A stretch of DNA of 24,160 nucleotides from Intoshia linei (lineage: Eukaryota > Orthonectida > Rhopaluridae), in NCBI GenBank assembly GCA_001642005.1, contig LWCA01000542.1, positions 1 to 24,160 on the forward strand, written 5' to 3'. The first letter of the stretch is position 1. The number at the start of each line of letters is the position of its first letter. Below are positions 10,601-20,689 of the stretch, piece after piece. A program made the translations under genes and the position numbers. The notes beneath the pieces are model-generated. The model was not told the origin of the DNA and did no database searches. It saw only the letters and a program-made list of their open reading frames with translations.

Positions 10601-13600
10601 TTGTTGGTGCTGACAGATAATCTTCATCAGATATAATAATTTGCAAGGAATATCTGGAAATTTAAAAAAAAATTAAAAATTTGATTTAACTGGCCCTTTG
10701 TGAAATGATATATCAGTGATGGCAAAAGGTGTTTTCGTGTTGAAAATATTGACTTGACATTTTTAATTACACTTCCAAAATTAAATTAAAAGAAATTCAA
10801 TGAGTAAATAAGGTTCAATTGCGCATCATTGAATTCTAAAAGCTTTGTCATTCCATTGAAAATCTTGTGAAAAATGTTTTCTCATATACATTTGTAGGTA
10901 AAAAAATTAGCTTTGGTTTCAATCGGCGGGCTGAATAACAATTTTTTCGCTAGCTACACATAAAATTAGCTGTGGCGCGTCGTATGATAAGCACTGGAAT
11001 TACTATGAATTTACGGTAGTCTTGATACTGGCAATTACAGGCTAATTCCTCTTAAATTATATGCCTGGGGTCCGTGATATTCAAATAAAATTTTGTCAAC
11101 TTTTGTAAGAGTTGTTTCTAGATGTTGATTATCCTAAAGCCTAGAGGACCATTATAGTACCATTTCAAGCCCTCATAGAAAAATTGACTTACACCGATAT
11201 TCTTTTCAAAAATCCGATTTTACGAAATCTTATGAAAAAAATCGACTTCATCAAACTACAAAATATAATTTTCCCACCCTTAATGGAAAAACATGCTTTT
11301 TCTTAAAACCTCTTATTCCAACAACAAATTACTAACGCTTAAGGGAATTATCCTCTTTTTCCAATACTATTTTGAAAAATATTATGAGGTGTTACTAATA
11401 ACGTCCTAATCCAAAAGAAAAAATGAAATTTTACAAATTCTAAAAAAAAATTTTTTCCAATATTATACTAAATCCTATGAGAAACCTAATTTCCCTTGAG
11501 TGACAAAAAATGAATATTTTGGAATTGGTGTGCGTACACTGTTTTAACCAAAAACCACTACATTAAAACAATGATTTTCATTTCACTTAACGGTTAAGTT
11601 AACCGATATTTGCAGGTCATGTCATATTAATAATTATTATCATCCATAATCAAGAAGAAAATAAAATATTTTACGTATTTAAAGCTTTTATCTTGAACCG
11701 AAAAAGCTGTTTGATGTTATTACAATTATGATGCTAGTCATTATACCAGAAGTGCACAACCTTTCCACCAATTCAGCCACAATGCTACTTTTCTCATTGA
11801 TACTACGACCGCACAAAATTTACTTCGATTTTAAATTTTAATTTTAATAAGCCAGTTTTAATTAATAATTTTCATTTAAAATTAATCCTTAATTCACTCA
11901 AATAAATTAACACCATATTTGCCATTTAACTGAATCTGAATAAATAGCAATAGCATGATTAATGCAGTGCATCTCATGGGGGTGACTGGTCACCCCAAGG
12001 TGTGAATACAAAAATTTAGATGATTGTAGCCTAATCTACAATGTTCAACGGATTGCATTAAATAATCCAATTTAATATAATCTTATGAGAAAAAATCAAA
12101 ATTTTACCAACCCTTAAGGAAGAAATCCCTTTTTTACCAATATTGTTTTTAAAAATCCATTTTTACTAAAATTTTAGAATAAAAACTACCCTATCTGATT
12201 CTAAAAGAAAAAACCACATTTTACCAAATTTTTAGATCAATAATTCTGACTGAATATATAAGAAAAAACCTGATTTAAAAAAAATTAAAAAATATCCTTT
12301 TACTAATAATTTTTTGAAAAAACTTTAATCATTAATTTTTCGGTAAATTATTAATAATGATTGGACAACAGAAAAAAGTTCCATTAAAAACCGATTTGTT
12401 CATACATTAGAGTTGAAGACAAAAAAATATATAAATATCAATGACATAAAAAGATATCAGTGACTGCCTTTATTTTGTGTGCCCAACGCTAACATTTGAC
12501 AAACTGGGGCAAAATCAAGAATGTAATTATATGATTATATTTTAAATAGACCTTGAATAAAATTTCATTTTAACTTTTCAATTTAAAGTAAAATGATATA
12601 TTGCATTATGATCAGATGTATTGCCCATGGCCGCATATTGTGCACGTTAAAATTTAACCAAAAATTGAGTCCGCTAATCAAAAATTTTATTCCGTTAAAC
12701 AGGAATTAGTCTGTATAAGTATACTCTAATAATTGCATAGTATACATTTAGTCATTTGGATTTAAAGTGCACAAAACGTTTGCATATATTGTTCCATTTT
12801 TTGTTGGATGTTCTACATTTGGAAGCTTAAATGGTGGAATGCTCAGTATACCAAGGTATTATATACTACAATGTAAATGTTTTGAATGAATTTAAAACCA
12901 CCGATTTATAGAGACTTCATTTTTTCGGTAAACTGAATTTAAACTACTTAAAATTCGTTAAATTTTTATCTCCTCCGGCCATGTCAATAGTTTCCAGAAT
13001 TCAAGGACAGATACATAAAGAAATATTAGTTATTAAATGGCTAATAAGATTAGTATAATCGTTATTTCCAGATGTATTATCTAAAATTAATAAAACATGT
13101 TTATAGAATGTATTTTGTTGCTGCAAGAAATAATCATCTCCCGGAAGCTTTTTCATTTGTGAACAGAACGAAAACACCTGCATTTGCTATTATTTTTTGC
13201 GTAATTTTATTTTATCGTAGCAAAATACTTATACATAAAATATTAGGGAATGGCGTCAATTTTTTACTTATTTGTATTGGACACGTCAAGTTTAATCTTA
13301 ATGGCTACATTGGTTGAATCGTCAGCTATATTAGTATGTATGGTAATATTGATAAATTTAAGGAAAAAATCGAAAAAAAAACTGGTATCTCCACCATGTA
13401 AATCAAATAAAAAAATATTTTAGAACCACGATGCAGTGATATACTCATTTTTTGTAATACAATTAATAGTTACATTAATTCCAATAGTATATGAACCATT
13501 GTTATCATTATTTGGATTTATAATATTTCTTACATCATTTCCAGTCTATACTTACGTCATTAAAATGAAAAAAAATCGTATAAATTTAGAAACAATGAAC

Positions 13601-13666
13601 AAAACGTTTCAAAAATTATGTATGGCATTACCAGAAAATAGGAATTTTATTTATACATACAAATAA
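7624..13666 (+). CDS. L-type amino-acid transporter, SLC7/LAT family, 8 exons
   Basis: Exons 7624-8047, 8082-8207, 8252-8399, 10126-10249, 12752-12855, 13107-13200, 13247-13384, 13424-13666; all phases agree, giving 466 aa (family about 480-530). LAT proteins are 12-helix plasma-membrane exchangers of large neutral or other amino acids, working as heterodimers with an SLC3 heavy chain. The helix-1 motif GSGIF is at 25-29 and helix 6 reads FAYSGWCTLNFITEE near 213. Cys124 in the extracellular loop (MGCEAEQPDD) sits where LAT light chains form the disulfide with SLC3A2/4F2hc. Four introns are 34-46 nt; introns 3 (1,726 nt) and 4 (2,502 nt) are swollen by hAT remnants. The exact SLC7 paralogue (LAT1, LAT2, xCT-like and so on) cannot be fixed by eye. 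Confidence 0.9.
9186..9706 (+). pseudogene. hAT transposase / CGGBP1-like fossil in transporter intron 3
   Basis: An open frame at 9186-9524 carries EAFISADIPLYKLNNPK, the signature of the helical region shared by CGGBP1-like proteins and related hAT transposases. A different frame at about 9530-9706 encodes a piece ending VSVERSFSLF, the typical core of the hAT C-terminal dimerisation domain. The middle of the transposase is missing and the two pieces are out of frame, so this is an internally deleted pseudogene. I could not identify terminal repeats or a target duplication around it. It lies in the transporter's sense direction. Confidence 0.7.
11060..11560 (-). mobile_element. Eroded hAT MITE (family D, reverse orientation) in transporter intron 4
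   Basis: Reads as the reverse complement of the intact element at 19438-19948. The segment GGTCCGTGATATTCAAATAA (from about 11069) mirrors GGGATCCGTGAGATTCAAAT of that copy. Near its right end GTGCGTACACTG...AAAAACCACTA mirrors the other copy's GTCCGTACACTATT...GGGAACCATTG. Between them lie several rounds of a degenerate ~30-nt repeat. The tips are too diverged to show a target duplication, so the boundaries are approximate. Confidence 0.55.
11747..12645 (+). mobile_element. Eroded hAT MITE (family A) interrupted by family-C sequence
   Basis: The start CAGAAGTGCACAACCTTTCC matches the left end of the element at 1967-2440. The end, CCGCATATTGTGCAC near 12630-12645, matches that element's right end, and 12495-12620 matches its right half. 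The middle (about 11964-12400) is foreign. It begins CAGTGCATCTCATGGGG, has a perfect hairpin GGGGTGAC-TG-GTCACCCC (11979-11996), then a ~30-nt degenerate tandem repeat also found inside the element at 17496-17919. This looks like a nested insertion, with boundaries uncertain. Confidence 0.6.
13646..13651 (-). terminator. Probable poly(A) signal of RPLP1, inside the transporter's last exon
   Basis: On the minus strand this reads AATAAA, 58 nt downstream of the RPLP1 stop codon. It lies within the final codons of the transporter coding sequence. It is the nearest canonical signal for RPLP1. Confidence 0.45.
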
Positions 13667-13683
13667 TTAATCAAATAGACCTA

Positions 13684-13689
13684 AATAAA
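13684..13689 (+). terminator. Poly(A) signal AATAAA of the transporter gene
   Basis: AATAAA 18 nt after the transporter stop (13664-13666) and only ~20 bp before the stop codon of the convergent RPLP1 gene. A transcript cleaved after it would overlap the 3' end of RPLP1. Confidence 0.6.
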
Positions 13690-13708
13690 AAATTGTACAT
13701 TAATAATT

Positions 13709-14182
13709 TTAAGTAAATTTACCAAATCCATTATCACTTCCACTGTCTTCTTCCTCGCTTTCTTCTATAAAAATGGATTAATTTTATTCACAGTACAAAA
13801 ACCTTTCTTTTCCTCAACCGGGGCACTTGTAGTTTCAACTGCTGCAGTGGTAGGTGCAGATACAGTATTAACCGAAGATGCATTTGTCAATAGCGTTTGC
13901 ATATAATCTTTCTGCTGACAACATTTTGCAAAGGCTTCTAAAGATCATACATAAACACAATTTAGAAATAAATACAAATTTTATTTAATCTTAATTGAAT
14001 TACTTGTATAAAAGGGTTCGATTGAAATATCGGCGGCAGACAAAACCTTTTCCAATTTATTTTCCTAAATTATCATATATTTTCGATATGTTGTGTGATA
14101 CTGTAACGGGCACGTTGTCGTCCAACATCATTAAACATGCATAAACACAAGCCATTTCTTTATTCAATTCTACAGTTGTCAT
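13709..14182 (-). CDS. RPLP1: 60S acidic ribosomal protein P1, 4 exons
   Basis: Minus-strand exons 14182-14102, 14064-14004, 13937-13803, 13764-13709 join in phase (introns 37, 66 and 38 nt) to encode 110 aa; human P1 has 114. P1 pairs with P2 on the P0 stalk of the large ribosomal subunit and recruits elongation factors. The N-terminal helices match the family: MACVYACLMMLDD, then ADISIEPFYTKAFAKC, corresponding to the VEPFW...LFAK region. An Ala/Thr/Ser/Pro-rich hinge (about 70-90) leads to a charged tail EEKKEESEEED. The tail ends GFGKFT where almost all eukaryotic P-proteins end GFGLFD, so Leu to Lys and Asp to Thr in the factor-binding motif. The gene is convergent with the transporter (42 bp between stop codons) and divergent from SLC25A38. 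Confidence 0.9.
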
Positions 14183-14823
14183 TTCTAATCAAATTTCAAA
14201 ATTCACGTGTGGTTGATATTAAAATAAATAGCAATTTTTGAACTTTATTGGAACTTTATTTCAAAATTACAAATTTTCATAAAATTTAAAGTAGGACTCT
14301 TTTATATTTAATTTTACAAGTTTTTTAATTGATTTAAAAATTGTGAGTGTCCCAACTATTACACTATTATGGGATGATACACATTAACGAATTTAAAATG
14401 TCTAATAAAGCGTTTAAAAATTATTGGCGTGTTGTTCATGAAAGTTGTAAAGATTTGTTTGAGCAGCGCTTCGGTTATAGGTAATTTAAACTTTTTTACA
14501 TCTTTTTATTTTCGTAAATATTTTTGTCAAGTTTATCAGTTATAGACAAAAAAAAATGTTTATTATAAATTATAATTTATCATGGATGGATAATGTAAAA
14601 TTTTAGATTATTTATGGTAATATATTAGTAAATAAATGATTATTGAAATGATAATTGGCGCAATTATCGTACTAGTGATCAACAGGTAATTTTTTTAGTT
14701 TCATCAAAATAGATAAAACTATAGAAATTAAACATTTAAAATTGAATTTATTTAACATTTACCACAGCTTTAACAAAGTTACAAAAATTTGACTCAAAAT
14801 GGAGTAACTTAAAATTTGAATTG
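14183..14823. promoter_or_regulatory. Divergent promoter interval between RPLP1 and SLC25A38
   Basis: The start codons of RPLP1 (minus) and SLC25A38 (plus) are 641 bp apart, so both promoters must lie here or in unannotated 5' exons. The interval also contains a candidate coding exon at 14398-14480. I see no recognisable TATA box or motif that separates the two promoters. Confidence 0.4.
14398..14480 (+). CDS. Candidate first coding exon of unclear ownership
   Basis: ATG at 14398 opens a 27-codon frame (MSNKAFKNYWRVVHESCK..., ending QRFGY) that is richer in G+C than its flanks and ends at a good donor, AG|GTAATT (14480/14481), in phase 2. It resembles nothing I know. It could be an upstream exon of SLC25A38: one bridge through an acceptor at about 14546 restores phase 0 for the exon at 14879, but that bridging exon is very AT-rich. 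It could also be a separate short gene or a chance frame. Confidence 0.3.
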
Positions 14824-17800
14824 ATGTCACCTGAAAAAGTCGGTGGTATTTATCATTTTTTTATTGTTTTTGTTTTAGGAAAAAAATGTATCAAAGTCGT
14901 TTTATATTGGAATGTTGAATGGCTTATGTGTCACAGTTTTATTACAACCATTTGATTTTATTAAAACCAATATTCAAATTTCCAAAATGAATTCGTTGTA
15001 ATTTTCGTATATTTATAAAAATTTATTTAGAGTACAACAATTTTCATCCCCCACCAAATTCATTCAATATTGGAGTGGCCTTACTCCTGTAATATTTATT
15101 TCATTCGGATGTAAATACTATCGAAAAAATAATAAAATTTTTTTTAATTTTTAATTTGAATCATACATTTTTTATAATATTGTTTGTTACAGGCAATTTT
15201 CAAATTTTGACAAGCAACGTGAATAATTAGAGTAAAATAAGAGATTAAATAAGAAATTAAAATTTGATTTGAAATTTGAATTGGATTAAAAAAATATTTT
15301 CTGGTGTGAACACCATGGAATATTTTTAATTTTTTTTGTAAAATGGTTTATAGGTAAAAAATTAATCTTAATATTTCAGTTTTAACTGGGGTTTGTAGTC
15401 TAAATAACCAACTTCAATTATTTAAATGATTTTTAACTTAAATTCTTAATTTTGTTACTTAATGCTGATTTTGTTAAACTAAGCTTCCGTTACCAAAGAC
15501 AATTAATTCACTCACTCTTCAAGTTCATACATTAGAACAAAATTCGTATCAATAGATCAATTGAAATTGAATACAGCGTTTATAATTTGAAAATTGCCTG
15601 TTAACATATACAAACTTGAATTACACATTACTTTAAATTATATACATTGTATTTGTAAATTTAGTCTATACTTCGAAATATCCCTGGAATTGCTATTTAT
15701 TTTTCGTCTTTTACGGCTTTAACAAATATAAGGTTATTTTTTGTTATCATTTAAACCAGTGGTTCTCAAAAAGGGGTATTGGTACCCCATAGGGATACCA
15801 TGTCGTCTCATTCTACGACTCACACTTTATGATTTATAAATTATAAATATTTTTAAATTTCATAATACATTTATGTATCTATTTTTGATGAAGTAGAGTT
15901 TAACTAACTATTTATTTTATTTGATTTTTTTTTAATATACATGGTATCATAGTTACAATAAATAGAAATTATGGGTACCAACTGCGAAGTATGTTGAGAA
16001 CCGTTGATTTAAACCGACCATTCCCAATCTGTTTTCTTTGAGATCTCTAAAAATTGATCGACAAAACGTGTACCTTTGATGACAAAGTTCAAAGTCAACA
16101 CCAATATTTTTACCCCAAAAATTATCAATAAAATGAGATATGTTTCGTTCATATTTATATTTTACAAAAATTTCGATTTTTCTAATGTATTTCTTTCAAC
16201 TTCATGAATTTTTAATAATTCTTTAATATTTTCTCGACCATTTTATATTTTAAACGGTTTAAAAGTTGACTTCTGAAAATTTACCACAAATAATCTGATG
16301 TTAAGTTATAACAATTAAAAAAAATTTTTCAAATGTATTGGATTCAGATTTTTGGCGGCCTTATAGTCATGTAAATGTGTATATTTTTTCGTAGTTGATT
16401 TTATAATACGGCCGAGTCACCGATAATTGCCCATTCCGTGTCACTATTAAAAAAATGTATATATAAAAGTTTAATTTTCAGTAACTTCAAAGTTCTCTTC
16501 CAAAAATTTGATATTAATAATTGATAAATTTTCGTTAAATAGTATTCTTCTTTACATTTCTGAATATCACCTTCAGAATGGTGCATATGGACCTCTGTGT
16601 ATATGAAAAACATTGTATTATAATTACATTGTCTTTATATTTTCTATTGGCACTCTAGTTAATCATAAAATTGAAATTATGTTTAAAATCAAAAATTTTC
16701 CAGACCTCATATTGCGAATAATTTGTTTAGCTACAATTTCGCCATTATCTAAAATACTAACCAACCCTGAAACCTTCGAATAACAAGAGACGAATCTACT
16801 AAATTCGAGGCCACCCGAAAATAAAAAATAAGTTCATAATAAAATGTTTAGCAAACGATGCTTATTGTAAAACAGCCCCTAGCCACCTCTTCAAGTCACG
16901 TGACTTGACATTTTAAATTTAACGAATAAAATAGTTGATATTCAAGAAAATAATTTTTTAATGCAAATTTGTAAGAATGAGACCACAATTTTACAAAAAT
17001 TTCGTTGAGCTCCTCCGATAATGAGTATCGGGTACAATAGATTCGGCACTAACTCAAACACTTGGTTACTTTTTCAGAAAGTTCAAGTTAGATTTTTTAA
17101 TACATTTCTATAATTTAATTTTGCCGTTTTGTGATGGAATTTAAATTTTTTTTGGTTAATTAAAATTAAAATAATTTATTAATAAATATTACCAATTGCA
17201 TCGTTAGAATATGTAAAAAGCAATTTTATTAGATAGAAGGTGATATTGGTAATCTGAGAACATGAAATTACTATTTTATTTTTTTAGATTAAAAATGAAC
17301 AATACTAAAATGAATTCCTTTGAATTTTTTGGTTTATCCTTTATTTCTCGTTCTTTTGCTGGTATGTGTTTATTGCCGTTTACAATACTTAAAGTGCGAT
17401 ATGAGGTTATTTTAAATTACTTTTATAATTATTCAAAGGTGTGCTTTAGAGCAGTAGGTCCCGTATGAGAAAAGGTTAAGAAGCATGACTTAAAACAGCG
17501 GTGGGGAAAGTACTGCCTTATTGTCGATTTGGTGCGGCCTTCTGAACAATTTGAATTATTTTTCATTTACATTTAATAAAATATTAATTTTTGGAAAAAT
17601 ATTGGTAAAAGCGGTTTTTTTTCTTAAGAGTTGATAAAATTAGGTTTTTCTTTTGGGATCAGATAGGGAGATTTATGATCTAAAAGTTTGGTAAAATGGG
17701 GTTTTTCAAAAAAATATTGATAAAAGCTGATTTTTCCTGAAGGGTTGGTAAAAATTTGGTTTTTTCTCATATGAATTTACTAAATTGAATAAAATATGCT

Positions 17801-19309
17801 AAAAATATATCATTCACCCCTTGGGGTGACCACTCACCCCATGAGAAGCACTGCTGTATTTGATTAAATTTTATTTAGAAAGGTGCGGCCTTCGATCCGT
17901 AAATGCTTCCCCACCTCTGACTTAAACTAACGTTTCCCAACTGAATCTGAGAAATGTTGATTGTTAATGGAGTGGTTACTTTTTATGGAATAGCCTTACA
18001 TTTTTTAGATATTATTCGGTGTGCTTCTATAAATATTTATCATTATTGATGTGTGAATTATGAAAAAATTTTAAATCCGCAAAAACCATAAATGCACGAA
18101 TCAAATTTTGAATTATACATAATTGACGAAATATGCATTAGAAATAACCCAGTCATACATTATATATTTGCTGTTTATAAACAGTGTTTAGTGTTAATGT
18201 TGATATTAATATAATTTAAAGTTTAGTCTAGAAAATACCAATATAAAACTATTTTATATGGTCTCAGAAGTATTTATTATTATGAAGGATTAAGAGGTAT
18301 TTTCCTATATGTAATCCTAACTTATATATTACAATTATTATTAATTATTAATAAAACATTTGTAGTTTGTCTGTGTTATCGTTTATTTCAATAAGTAGTA
18401 ATTCCAGAATATTAAAAAACACAAATTCTAAACAGATTTGTCCGGGGACAATGTAAGATAAAATTCAATCTTAGAAACTCACATTTTAACAATCAAAAAC
18501 TACAATTATCATTTTTTTGAAAATCAAACGAGTCCTAGAGTTTAAAAAAATATATACACTCAGATACAGATTTTAAAATCATGAACATTCTCATTAATCT
18601 TTAGTGCCAAAACTGAAAATTACCCTTTTTAAAAATTATTACATTGTATTTTTAATGACGTAAGTTTTTTCTAGTTTTTTTAAATTTTATCTCATAAAAA
18701 TCAATGTATGTTTTCGCACTCAACATTTACTAATTACTTTTTACACAGTACAAAATATTCTTGTTGTTTATGAAGTATTAAATGTTTGTATAGGTTTATT
18801 TGCCGGAATGATACCTACAATTTTACGCGATTCTCCATATTCAGCTATATATGTTGCTTTATATTATAAGTTTAAGCAAATGTATGACGTTGGTAAATTT
18901 TCCAAAAATAATTTACTATACAAATGTACTATAAAAGTCTTCATTTAGGCCCTACTCTACTTCTTGTACATATTATTATTCAAGTGAATTTAGATAAAAA
19001 TGTGAATGTATATATAAATATTTCGTGTGGTTTATTGGCTGGTACAATAGCTTCAACGTTGACTCACCCTGCTGATGTTATAAAAACTAATATGCAATAT
19101 AAATCTTCAAAAGATGTAACGATTCGTCGTCAAATTCAAAATATTTATTTGGTAATAAAGAAATATATACTTTGAATACACCATGTAATTATAATTTTTT
19201 AATTTAGCGTCAAGGAATAAATGGGTTATTTTACGGCTTACCAATTAGATGTGTAAAGAAATCTCTGACATCCACTATCTCCTGGTGTATTTACGATTAT
19301 TTATCTTGA
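14824..19309 (+). CDS. SLC25A38: Mitochondrial glycine carrier, SLC25A38/Hem25 family, 9 exons
   Basis: Exons 14824-14838, 14879-14997, 15031-15088, 15665-15732, 17288-17405, 18227-18296, 18794-18892, 18994-19151, 19208-19309; phases agree, 268 aa (human 304). The protein imports glycine into mitochondria for haem synthesis. It has three carrier repeats: QPFDFIKT (28-35), PFTILKV (117-123) and HPADVIKT (207-214). The second motif lacks the acidic residue, as in the human protein. Diagnostic matches include SILRNIPGIAIYF, SRSFAG, VRYESRKY, LRSIYYYEG, FAGMIPTILRDSPYS and WCIYDYL. Membrane segments follow each signature. The first exon (MSPEK) is the weakest part because its donor is GTCGGT; an upstream exon at 14398 is an alternative. 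Intron 14998-15030 is only 33 nt. MITEs occupy introns 4 and 5. Confidence 0.88.
15757..16006. mobile_element. hAT MITE (family B) in SLC25A38 intron 4
   Basis: A 250-bp element starting CAGTGGTTCTCAAAAAGGGG and ending GTTGAGAACCGTTG. The reverse complement of the end, CAACGGTTCTCAAC, matches the start. A perfect 8-bp target duplication ATTTAAAC is present at 15749-15756 and 16007-16014. Terminal repeats beginning CAGTGGTTCTCAA are classic for hAT elements. A second inverted pair near the tips (GGGGTATTGGTACCCC and ATGGGTACCAAC) could fold further. There is no coding capacity. Confidence 0.9.
17496..17919. mobile_element. hAT MITE (family C) in SLC25A38 intron 5
   Basis: A 424-bp element with ends CAGCGGTGGGGAAAG and CTTCCCCACCTCTG (reverse complement CAGAGGTGGGGAAG). 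Near-perfect 8-bp duplications flank it: ACTTAAAA (17488-17495) and ACTTAAAC (17920-17927). Inside lie several rounds of a ~30-nt repeat (TTGGTAAAA...GGTTTTTTC) and a GC-rich palindromic cluster, CACCCCTTGGGGTG followed by CACTCACCCC (17816-17838). The same cluster occurs near 11979-11996 in opposite orientation. GGTGCGGCCTTC recurs near both ends (about 17530 and 17882). Confidence 0.87.
18361..18650 (+). repeat. Dispersed repeat, copy 1, in SLC25A38 intron 6
   Basis: Shares several conserved blocks with 22858-23165 in the same order. These are GTTTGTCTGTGTTATCGTTT followed by ATTTCAATAA, a TCCGGGG core, GAAAATCAAACGAGT then TTTAAAAAAATATAT, and GCCAAAACTGAAAATTACC. The blocks are too many and too well ordered to be chance. 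It is non-coding; the start is clear but the right end fades out. Confidence 0.6.
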
Positions 19310-19409
19310 CAAAATATAATTTATAATTTATCTTTCAATTTACAATGTTATTTAATGTATTATTATTAATATATTATCAATGTATTACAATGTCAATATA
19401 ATAATTCAA

Positions 19410-19415
19410 AATAAA
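19410..19415 (+). terminator. Poly(A) signal AATAAA of SLC25A38
   Basis: First canonical AATAAA after the stop codon (19307-19309), 100 nt downstream. The MITE target duplication begins only 15 bp later, at 19430, so the transposon sits at or just beyond the cleavage site. Confidence 0.55.
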
Positions 19416-19437
19416 ATATCTTATTGTACATCTAGAA

Positions 19438-19948
19438 CAATGGTTCCCGATTCCAATAGTGTACGGACCTCATTTCAAAATATTTATTTTTTTAAACCCC
19501 AAAGGAAACATGGAATATAAAACATTTATGAAAAAATTAAAGGTTTTTTTCATAAGATTTGGTAAAATCATTTTTCAAAAAAATAGATTTTTTCTTAAGG
19601 GTTGATAAATTGGATTTTTTATATTGTTGTTGAATTAAGTGGGTTTTTTAAAAAAATATCGGTAAAAATCTATTTATCCCTGGGTGTTTGAAATGGTTTT
19701 TTTATTCACTGTAAATTTTATTAATGGTGGAGTAAAAGTGGGGTTTTTTAAATAATAATGTAGCGATCGTATAGGCTTTGGAATACATTCCAAACATCTG
19801 GTAATTCTGTAATAAATATTTAAAATTCTCCTATAAAAATAAAGAAAATTTGATAAAAATTTGTTTATATTTTATTTGAATCTCACGGATCCCATACATA
19901 TAGTTTTGGACCCCTAACGGGTTCAGGATCTTCAATCGGAAACAACTG
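19438..19948. mobile_element. hAT MITE (family D) just downstream of SLC25A38
   Basis: A 511-bp element starting CAATGGTTCCCGATT and ending AATCGGAAACAACTG; the reverse complement CAGTTGTTTCCGATT matches the start at most positions. A perfect 8-bp target duplication ATCTAGAA lies at 19430-19437 and 19949-19956. The interior contains the ~30-nt degenerate repeat (CTTAAGGGTTGATAAA..., GGTAAAAATC...). An eroded reverse copy lies at about 11060-11560. Confidence 0.88.
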
Positions 19949-20689
19949 ATCTAGAACCTGGAAAATTTTCAATTTTTTTTACTAGATATCAAAATTCAAA
20001 GATTTCCAAATGTTGATATTTTTATACAATCTAAGTCCATTTTAACAGAATTTAATTTTTTTAAATAAAAACCATTAAATGGTCATATTTCTTGTTATTA
20101 TGAGCTTTTGAATAATACATGACGAAATAATATACACAAAACATTATCAACGGAGACCATGTCAACTCTTGGGGTCCACAGTAGTTTTTGGGGTTCATGA
20201 AAAATTTTATCAATTTTAAATTATTTACAGAAATAAAATTAAAAATGATATTTCCGCAATGATAGTAATTATTTCTAATTAACGCAATTTAATTCAATAT
20301 CTATTAAAAATGTAATAAATTGACTTCTAATCACTAAAAAAATTAGTCTATATTTATGAGTCATTAAAAATAGATTCTAGTGCTTTAAAAATAAAATTAT
20401 TATTAACCTTAATTATATTATTAAAATTTTTGGTTCATATAAATTCATTAAAAAAAATAAATAATTCAAAATTCCGTTAATAAGGACTTAGACTTTTACA
20501 AAGACACAAATTGATCAATGATAAGTAATAATATGGACCATAAATGTTTATTACAAAATACATATCAATTTTATTTACGTACTTTCATATCAATTAAATG
20601 ATACAGTAAAGAGTATATTATCGGTCTAAATTTAAAGACATTATGAGTGGTTAAATCTTTTCTATTTTTGTATATTACTATTTAAAAAA

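Noticed and set aside
15089-15110. SLC25A38 exon running on to a donor at 15111 (VIFISFG)
   Set aside because: Ending at 15088 and joining 15665 gives TP-SILRNIPGIAIYF, a strong match to the family, and keeps all later phases correct.
18924-18993. Extending the SLC25A38 exon upstream to an acceptor at 18951 (GPTLLLVHIIIQ...)
   Set aside because: It is in phase but adds about 12 residues to a loop of conserved length. The acceptor at 18993 gives a loop close to the human one.
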